This document shows positions 43,306 through 48,998 of a stretch of DNA of 48,998 nucleotides, piece after piece; position 1 is the stretch's first letter; every line of letters starts with the position of its first letter. Below the pieces are notes generated by a model. It saw only the letters and a list, made by a program, of their open reading frames with translations, was not told the origin of the DNA and made no database searches. Source of the DNA: Gammaproteobacteria bacterium (lineage in GTDB: Bacteria; Pseudomonadota; Gammaproteobacteria; Pseudomonadales; Azotimanducaceae). Location of the stretch: the NCBI GenBank assembly GCA_012961165.1, contig DTZW01000010.1:1-48998 (forward strand), given 5' to 3'. A program made the translations under genes and the position numbers.

Positions 43306-45368
43306 TGGCGGAATCAGAAAACGTCATCATAGAACCGTCTGATTTTTCGAGACCCAGCGCCCCCGGCAAAAAACCATTCTTCCAACCAAGTCCGGCAAAA
43401 ATTTCAATCCTGGTCCTGTTCGGGCTACTGTTTACGGTCGCGCTATTCATGTTCAATGCTCGGGCCGTAAAATTCGATTTCGATCCCGTTGAAACGAAAT
43501 TTGACATTTTAAGTGGCTACCCAACGTATCAACTCGGTGAAAGATTTTTAATGCTACAGGGCGACTATGACATCCGCGCGCTGGCAGAAGGCTATTATCC
43601 CCTTGAATCAACTGTCAGCCTGACTGAAGAAGCCGACCAGAATTTCAACTTCTCTCTCAGGAAACTACCGGGCATCGTGGAAATCATCGCTCTGCACGAA
43701 GGAACAGAAGTCCCCGGTGCAGAAGTTCTTGTTGATCAGGCGCTAATAGGCGAAACCACCCTCACCATCAACGAAGTGGATGCAGGATCAAGGGACATCT
43801 TCGTTAACCATCCTCGATATCTCCCGGCCCAGAAGGTGATCACGGTAGCAGGTAAGAGGCAGTTTCAGTCTGAGCAAGTCACATTACTGCCAGCATGGGC
43901 AAACATTTCAATTGACTCCATGCCGGGTGAAACAAAAATATATATCGATGACGAATTGGTTGGAACGACACCGGCGATCCTGGAAGTGATCCAGGGTGAG
44001 CGAACCTTACAAATCAGGAAGACCGGATACAAAGTGTTCGAATCGCTACTGGAAGTGATTGCTCAGGAGCACCAGGAATTGGATCGGGTAATCATGGAAA
44101 AAGCTGACGGCAAGCTGAACATTGTCAGTAACCCTGCGGGGGTCAATATCACTATTTCGGGTCATTACTACGGCCAAACGCCTCTTTCGGTCACGCTCGC
44201 ACCGGCCGAAAACTACCTACTGGTTGCCACACGGGCCGGTTACCGAAACCACACAAGGTCGTTATCGGTTAGTCCTGATGAGGACCTCAGCCTGAACCTT
44301 TCCCTGAAACCGATTGTGGGTCTGATAAAGCTAACAGTAACACCACCGGGGGCATCCCTGTTTGTGGACAATCGAGCCCTGGGTGACGCAAACCAGACGC
44401 TTGAACTCAACGCACGAGCTCACGAGCTGCGCGTCGAACTGCCAGGCTACGCGAGCTATGAGACAAAAGTCATTCCGCAGCCAGGATTACCACAACAGCT
44501 GAACATCGTCATGCTAACCGAGGAAGCCGCCAGAGTTTCATCGATTCCCCAACAAATTTCCACCGCTCTCGGTGATACTCTCAGGTTTATTATTCCCGAG
44601 ACCTTTGGTATGGGTGCAGGTCGCCGGGAACCTGGCAGAAGATCAAATGAAATTGAAAAAAATGTCGAGCTGACCCGATCTTTCTATCTTGGTGAGCAGG
44701 AAATCAGCAATCGTTCATTCAAACAATTTGATCCCGGTCATGATTCCGGATTATTGGGGCGAGCCCTCCTTAGCGAAGAAGACCGACCGGTTGTCAATGT
44801 CTCATGGGAAGAAGCTGTCAGGTTCTCTAACTGGCTAAGTGAAAAGGATGGCCTGCCCGCTGCATATGCACTAAGAGATGGCCAGTGGCGCCTAAGGTCG
44901 CCAGCTACCATCGGATACCGTCTCCCCACCGAAGCAGAATGGGCATGGGCGGCGCGTTACGCTTCAGGGAAACTACCAACCAGGTTTCCCTGGGGTGACA
45001 ATATGCCACCCACTGCCGGTTCAGGTAACTACGCGGATGTTTCTGCAGCCAACATGGTGCCTTACAGTATCAAGGGTTATAACGATAACTTTCGAGGACC
45101 TGCGCCCTCGGGCACCTATGCGTCGAATGAGCTGGGCATCTTTGATATGGCGGGCAACGTCTCGGAATGGATAAACGACTACTACTCAGTCGAATTACAC
45201 AGGAAAACCCTGGTAGACCCACTAGGACCGATCCAGGGAGATTATTACGTTATTCGAGGTTCAAATTACACGCATGGCCGGTTCAGCGAACTCCGCTGGA
45301 CGTTCAGGGATTACGGATCAGACCCAAGACCGGATGTTGGATTTCGCATCGCGAGATTTGTTGAATGA
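43305..45368 (+). CDS. Membrane protein with PEGA repeats and a SUMF1/FGE-like domain
   Basis: A 687-residue protein with a cytoplasmic N-tail and one membrane helix at about 31-50 (AKISILVLFGLLFTVALFMF). Three clear PEGA domains follow (about 197-250, 266-318, 338-392; motifs such as IYIDDELVGTTP and GHYYGQTPLSV) plus two weaker copies before them. A C-type-lectin-like SUMF/FGE domain spans about 453-687 (LGEQEISNRSFKQF, GYRLPTEAEWAWAAR, FPWGDN, DMAGNVSEWINDYY, DVGFRIARF). The pair of copper-binding cysteines of true formylglycine-generating enzymes is absent (RGSNYTHGRFSELRWTFR), so it is likely a binding domain. The ATG overlaps the upstream TAA by one base (TAATG). Confidence 0.87.
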   Translation: MAESENVIIEPSDFSRPSAPGKKPFFQPSPAKISILVLFGLLFTVALFMFNARAVKFDFDPVETKFDILSGYPTYQLGERFLMLQGDYDIRALAEGYYPLESTVSLTEEADQNFNFSLRKLPGIVEIIALHEGTEVPGAEVLVDQALIGETTLTINEVDAGSRDIFVNHPRYLPAQKVITVAGKRQFQSEQVTLLPAWANISIDSMPGETKIYIDDELVGTTPAILEVIQGERTLQIRKTGYKVFESLLEVIAQEHQELDRVIMEKADGKLNIVSNPAGVNITISGHYYGQTPLSVTLAPAENYLLVATRAGYRNHTRSLSVSPDEDLSLNLSLKPIVGLIKLTVTPPGASLFVDNRALGDANQTLELNARAHELRVELPGYASYETKVIPQPGLPQQLNIVMLTEEAARVSSIPQQISTALGDTLRFIIPETFGMGAGRREPGRRSNEIEKNVELTRSFYLGEQEISNRSFKQFDPGHDSGLLGRALLSEEDRPVVNVSWEEAVRFSNWLSEKDGLPAAYALRDGQWRLRSPATIGYRLPTEAEWAWAARYASGKLPTRFPWGDNMPPTAGSGNYADVSAANMVPYSIKGYNDNFRGPAPSGTYASNELGIFDMAGNVSEWINDYYSVELHRKTLVDPLGPIQGDYYVIRGSNYTHGRFSELRWTFRDYGSDPRPDVGFRIARFVE

Positions 45369-45694
45369 CCAGCAACACAATATTTTTCACTGTTACACTC
45401 GCCGCTTTGTTCGCTCTTCCGTTGAGTGCGGGTGAAAATCAGCAGGAACCTGTACCCACCCCTGACAGCTCAGGCCAGATTGACCCAATCCTCGATGAAG
45501 ACATCGAACCTGCTGACGTATCCAAGGAACAAACCTCTGAACCGTTGCCTGAGCTGTCATCTAAACAATCATCTAAACCAGCCCCCCAGGGTGGTAACCT
45601 TCGAGCACGAGATATCGGGGATGCATTCAAAAACTTTCAGCCCAGCGAAGAAATCAGTGCCGACAACGCGGTAACATTTCCAGTGGATATTTAA
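45365..45694 (+). CDS. Small exported protein of unknown function
   Basis: A 109-residue protein with a signal peptide ending at PLSAG, followed by an acidic, Ser/Pro/Gln-rich and probably disordered stretch (EPLPELSSKQSSKPAPQG). It ends in a short conserved-looking tail RARDIGDAFKNFQPSEE. ATGA overlap with the preceding gene (four bases) makes it part of the operon. It may be a periplasmic linker of the complex; no family is recognised. Confidence 0.65.
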   Translation: MTSNTIFFTVTLAALFALPLSAGENQQEPVPTPDSSGQIDPILDEDIEPADVSKEQTSEPLPELSSKQSSKPAPQGGNLRARDIGDAFKNFQPSEEISADNAVTFPVDI

Positions 45695-45722
45695 GTATCA
45701 AGCGTCTTTTTTAGGGAAAGCC

Positions 45723-46517
45723 ATGAGCAAAAAATTACCAATTGAATTTATCTACCAGCTTTTTTCACTCATCATCGCCATCATCCTGGTACATGCCATC
45801 TACGTTTCAATTGTGCGGCCAAACGCAGCCCTGGCACTTGAAGATCAGGCAATACAGCTGAACGCCAACCCTGACTATGTCCCTGAAAGATCCGCCTATG
45901 TCGTCATCAGGGATTTTGAACAGGAAGCCTGTTTGATTCTCATGCTTTGGGCCATGTCGTTGATGGGTTACAAGGCAGTTCAGACAGCCAAGGAAAAAAG
46001 CGTTCTGCAACTCGACCTGATACCCCTTAACCGGGGAACCAGCATTCTTCCCGAAGACACGCGCGAATACTCAAGGCCAATCCAGGCCCTACCCGAGGAA
46101 CAGCATAGATATCTTTTACCGCGCACCCTGCTCACTGCGCTGCATCGATTCAGGTCTACCCGAAACATTCAGGATGTCTCGCATGCGGTACGGGCTATCT
46201 GCGATTCCGAATCCGAGCGCCTCGATTCAGAGCTTTCAATGATTCGCTATATTACATGGGCTATCCCGTCTATCGGGTTCCTTGGCACGGTGCGCGGTAT
46301 TGGCCAGGCACTTGGCCAGGCTCACAAGGCAGTAGAAGGAGATATTACGGGCGTTACCCAATCACTTGGCGTCGCATTCAATTCTACTTTTGTCGCCTTG
46401 TTGATCAGTATTTTGATCATGTTCCTTTTGCACCAGCTGCAATTAGCCCAGGAGCGGCTGGCGCTCGACGCAGAAGAATATTGTGACGTGCGCCTCGTTC
46501 GCCACCTACAGACCTAA
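45723..46517 (+). CDS. MotA/TolQ/ExbB-family proton-channel subunit
   Basis: A 264-residue inner-membrane protein with four predicted helices: 8-31, 67-86, 174-197 and 213-238, with a cytoplasmic domain of about 85 residues between the second and third. The third helix reads YITWAIPSIGFLGTVRGIGQ, matching the TolQ/ExbB LGLLGTVxG motif with Thr189. The fourth reads VAFNSTFVALLISILIMFLL with Thr222 placed as in TolQ/ExbB. Family members form pentamers around a TolR/ExbD/MotB dimer and convert proton flow to motion. No tolR or exbD gene lies here; the vWA gene two positions on is the candidate partner. AGGGAAA precedes the ATG. Confidence 0.88.
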   Translation: MSKKLPIEFIYQLFSLIIAIILVHAIYVSIVRPNAALALEDQAIQLNANPDYVPERSAYVVIRDFEQEACLILMLWAMSLMGYKAVQTAKEKSVLQLDLIPLNRGTSILPEDTREYSRPIQALPEEQHRYLLPRTLLTALHRFRSTRNIQDVSHAVRAICDSESERLDSELSMIRYITWAIPSIGFLGTVRGIGQALGQAHKAVEGDITGVTQSLGVAFNSTFVALLISILIMFLLHQLQLAQERLALDAEEYCDVRLVRHLQT

Positions 46518-46529
46518 TCGGAGTCGAAC

Positions 46530-47846
46530 TTGAGCATTGCCGTATTTAATATCAATGACGCTGGAATTCAGCTCACCGTTGACAGCGAACTGGTTCGAAC
46601 CAGTCCCGGTATCGCCGTACTCAACGACAACAGCCTGCTGACCGGAGAAGAAGCGAGCAAAAATGTAAAGCTTCTTCCACGCTGGACAAACAATCGCTTC
46701 TGGTGCCAGTTAAACACCAACCCACTGCCTAACAGTACCGAGCAGGTCCGTCACCACGCGGACATCGCCTTTGCCCACCTGGAAGACCTTTGGCTACCTG
46801 TCAGCAAAGAAGTGGCAAAGGTAATTTTGATAGTCCCAGGTTACTACCTCAATAGCGACCTCGGTTTGCTACTAGGCATCGCCCGCGAATGTGGAATGCC
46901 CGTGAAAGGCGTCGTTGACCAGTCCGTCATCGCAGCCAGTAATCTGCCCCTGCGTTCCAATGTTATTCACCTTGACGTCCACCTTCATTCATTCACTCTC
47001 ACGCAGATTAGCAATCGGGGCATCCTGGCGAGAAAAAATGTAAAAACCATTCTGGAAACCGGGTTGTCCACCCTCCTGGATCGTTGGGCGAACATCATTG
47101 CAAGCCAGTTTATCCAGACCACCCGATTTGATCCGATGCACAATGCAGACACCGAACAACAGCTATTCAATTTGCTACCTGGCTGGATCAGAAACCTGCA
47201 AGACAGCAACACGCATTCATTTAGCGTTAAAGCGGCAGACACAGAACATTCCGTCGCAATTTCACAAGAGAACCTGCTGAAGGCCTGCACACCACTGTAT
47301 CCACAGATTGTTCAAGCCATCCGCAGCGAAATAGCCGCAAACGAGCCTGCCAGCCTGCTCCTGTCCCACCGCCTCCAGGGTTTTCCAGGACTCAAAGAAT
47401 CGCTCAAGCTGGTTGCAAACCTGGAGATCATCGATCTGTCAGAGGAAAAAGCAAATGACTCTGCTGCTACCCATAACGCCACGATCATCGGCAATGGAGG
47501 CACCGTCAGCCACGTCGTCCAACTGGGGACCGGTGAAGTGGCAGCCCCTCCCAAACAGGAAACCAGTACCACCGGCGCAACTCATATTTTATGGCGTCAC
47601 CAGGCAACTGCCATCGGCAAGGCGCTTCCCATCGATGCCGATCTCTCCGCAGGGCCCAGATTCAGCAATGACCCTGCTTTCACGCTTTACGCCAGAAACA
47701 ACCAGATAATGATCGAATGCGGTGCTACTGACACGATAAAGATCAACGGCGCCGCGGTGGACCCTGACAGACCGCTAAAACCTGGAGATCAAATTGAACT
47801 GGCCGGGGATCAGTTAACGTTGATTTCGGTTCCGCAAGATGGCTAG
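46530..47846 (+). CDS. Hsp70/actin-fold protein with FHA-like C-terminus
   Basis: A 438-residue soluble protein. Residues 1-300 resemble the YegD/Hsp70-like ATPase fold (DSELVRTSPGIAVLNDNSLL, KVILIVPGYYLNSDLGLLLG, GVVDQSVIAASNLPL, NVIHLDVHLHSFTLT), but phosphate-binding loops are degenerate: FNINDAGIQ in place of DLGTT. After a disordered linker, residues about 365-435 resemble a diverged FHA domain (PAFTLYARNNQIMIECGATD, KPGDQIELAGDQLTLISV), without the usual Gly-Arg-Ser start. The TTG start is preceded by CGGAG at good spacing. FHA-like plus pseudokinase in one operon hints at a remnant phospho-signalling logic; this is inference. Confidence 0.7.
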   Translation: MSIAVFNINDAGIQLTVDSELVRTSPGIAVLNDNSLLTGEEASKNVKLLPRWTNNRFWCQLNTNPLPNSTEQVRHHADIAFAHLEDLWLPVSKEVAKVILIVPGYYLNSDLGLLLGIARECGMPVKGVVDQSVIAASNLPLRSNVIHLDVHLHSFTLTQISNRGILARKNVKTILETGLSTLLDRWANIIASQFIQTTRFDPMHNADTEQQLFNLLPGWIRNLQDSNTHSFSVKAADTEHSVAISQENLLKACTPLYPQIVQAIRSEIAANEPASLLLSHRLQGFPGLKESLKLVANLEIIDLSEEKANDSAATHNATIIGNGGTVSHVVQLGTGEVAAPPKQETSTTGATHILWRHQATAIGKALPIDADLSAGPRFSNDPAFTLYARNNQIMIECGATDTIKINGAAVDPDRPLKPGDQIELAGDQLTLISVPQDG

Positions 47847-48933
47847 GAAACGGGAAACCAACATATTCAGCCTTTCCTTTCTGGACATCATGTCCTGTGG
47901 ATTCGGGGCGGTGATTCTCATCTATATCATTATCAACCATGCAACTGTGACCACCAGCCAGGAACTTAACGCCCAACTCATGGCGGAGGTTAAAAAATTC
48001 GAGATAGAAGTCAAAGAAGAGACGGCGAACCTGATCATCCTGCGGAACACAGCAAAGGATCAGCAAGACAAAATTGTCACCACAGCACAACTGGCCATCG
48101 AAGTGATCAACACCCTCCGGCAACTCGAATCAGAGCATGCCAATCTGCAACAGGCCGGGGCAAGCCAGGACAAAAGTATCGAAGAGCTCAAATCAGAGCT
48201 CAAGGAACTTGAAGAGCAGGCCGCTAATCTGGAGGGCAGCGTCGCGGCCGACGAAACAACAGGTAGCGCACTGCGCTCAGTGGTCGGGGAAGGCGACCGT
48301 CAATATCTCACCGGCATGAAAATCGGGGGTCAGCACATTCTTATTCTATTGGACTCATCCGCCAGCATGCTCGACAAAACCATCGTCAACATCATCAGAC
48401 GCAGGAACATGTCCGATGAACAGAAGCTTGCATCCAAGAAGTGGCAACGCGCCATAAAAACCGTAGAGTGGATCACTGCAAACATGCCCAAGGATGCGAA
48501 TTTTCAGCTATTTACATTCAACGCAGAAGCAAAACCTACAATACCCGGCACTGACGCTGACTGGTTAAGGGCAACCGAAAGGGCCGACACCGATGGCTCA
48601 ATAGAGGGCATTAAAAAAACCATCCCCCAGGGCGGCACCTCTTTGCACAACGCCTTTGCGCTCGCAGCTCAAATGGAACCACAGCCTGACAACATTTTCC
48701 TCATTATCGACAGCCTTCCCACCATGGGCATCGAGCCACCCAGGAAATCAACCATCAACAATAGGGGTCGGGTTGAGCTGTTTACCAGCGCCCTCAATCT
48801 ACTACCTAATGGGAGTCCGGTAAACGTCATTCTATTTCCAATGGAAGGAGACCCCATGGCGGCACCTTCTTATTGGCGTCTCGCCCAGATTACCGGCGGC
48901 TCATTTCTGGCCCCACCAGAGGATTGGCCTTAA
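47839..48933 (+). CDS. vWA-domain protein with TolR/ExbD-like N-terminal membrane helix
   Basis: A 364-residue protein. The N-terminus SLSFLDIMSCGFGAVILIYI is a single membrane helix with Asp16 at its cytoplasmic edge, in the position and context of the proton-carrying Asp of ExbD/TolR (PFIDVMLVLL). A coiled coil follows (about 40-135), then a von Willebrand A domain with MIDAS residues Asp172, Ser174, Ser176 (DSSASM), Thr267 (GGTSL) and Asp291. I recall vWA proteins with a near-identical membrane motif as uncharacterised. It overlaps the preceding gene by eight bases. I infer it is the stator partner of the MotA/TolQ-like subunit. Confidence 0.87.
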   Translation: MARKRETNIFSLSFLDIMSCGFGAVILIYIIINHATVTTSQELNAQLMAEVKKFEIEVKEETANLIILRNTAKDQQDKIVTTAQLAIEVINTLRQLESEHANLQQAGASQDKSIEELKSELKELEEQAANLEGSVAADETTGSALRSVVGEGDRQYLTGMKIGGQHILILLDSSASMLDKTIVNIIRRRNMSDEQKLASKKWQRAIKTVEWITANMPKDANFQLFTFNAEAKPTIPGTDADWLRATERADTDGSIEGIKKTIPQGGTSLHNAFALAAQMEPQPDNIFLIIDSLPTMGIEPPRKSTINNRGRVELFTSALNLLPNGSPVNVILFPMEGDPMAAPSYWRLAQITGGSFLAPPEDWP

Positions 48934-48950
48934 CCGGAATGAGAAGACTG

Positions 48951-48998
48951 GGATGAAAGGGTTTGGATGAAAGGGTTTGGATGAAAGGGTTTGGATGA
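48951..48998. repeat. 14-bp tandem repeat carrying start codons, running off the window
   Basis: GGATGAAAGGGTTT is repeated at 48951, 48965 and 48979, followed by GGATGA at the edge. Each unit contains an ATG that ends after five codons (Met-Lys-Gly-Phe-Gly-stop). A diverged earlier copy (GGAATGAGAAGACT) precedes it. The next gene of the operon presumably starts just beyond. Confidence 0.93.

Noticed and set aside
45723-48933. Zorya defence system (MotA-like ZorA plus ZorB)
   Set aside because: The partner lacks the OmpA-like peptidoglycan-binding domain of ZorB, the channel subunit lacks a long coiled-coil tail, and no ZorC/D/E helicase or nuclease gene is seen in the window.

Overview
The window looks like chromosomal DNA of an aerobic, heterotrophic, probably marine gammaproteobacterium. 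The support is a XylR/DmpR-type sigma-54 activator, a TonB-dependent receptor, a Bax-type glucosaminidase, many lipoproteins and signal peptides, several acyl-CoA/oxygenase genes for lipid or xenobiotic catabolism, and a remnant of the proteobacterial helicase HrpA. The exact clade cannot be fixed from sequence alone. No rRNA, tRNA, CRISPR, integrase or transposase was seen.

Left part (1-11.5 kb): the tail of a DsbA-like isomerase; an aromatic-responsive sigma-54 activator; a decayed hrpA remnant; two alpha/beta hydrolases facing each other; a frameshifted small gene; then a tight leftward unit (10396 to 4715) holding a small GIY-YIG-like protein, two acyl-CoA dehydrogenases, a CPA1-type antiporter with a TrkA-N domain and a membrane metallophosphoesterase; then a CinA-type molybdopterin-binding protein.

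Middle (11.9-33.4 kb): uvrA; a TonB-dependent receptor with promoter and bidirectional terminator; a periplasmic LSm/STI1-like protein; a NUDT19-like Nudix hydrolase; a PhyH dioxygenase coupled to a 92-aa protein; a Bax-like glucosaminidase; a NIPSNAP-like protein; a leftward SDR / enoyl-CoA hydratase / Nudix operon; a molybdopterin oxidoreductase; a PiT phosphate transporter with its DUF47 partner; a MerC-like protein; a TauD-family gene that has lost its start codon; a thiolase-like protein; an LLM-class monooxygenase; and an M48 metalloprotease.

Right part (33.7 kb to the end) is the most unusual. Two tandem TPR plus TonB-C-like exported proteins and two leftward lipoproteins precede a rightward operon of eight genes that runs off the window. 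Its products are a SAPSEP-repeat lipoprotein, another lipoprotein, a membrane pseudokinase with TPRs, a PEGA plus SUMF-like protein, a small exported protein, a MotA/TolQ/ExbB-like channel, an Hsp70-like protein with an FHA-like tail, and a vWA protein. The vWA protein's single N-terminal membrane helix carries an aspartate placed as in TolR/ExbD. I infer a proton-motive-force-driven envelope machine in which a vWA protein takes the place of TolR/MotB, flanked by degenerate signalling domains. I do not recognise it as a characterised system.

A second theme is tandem repeats. Short perfect arrays (7, 7, 9, 12, 13, 14, 21 and 21 bp units) lie on or beside start codons, stop codons or signal-peptide codons. 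At 28.6 kb such an array has carried off the start codon of the TauD-family gene.
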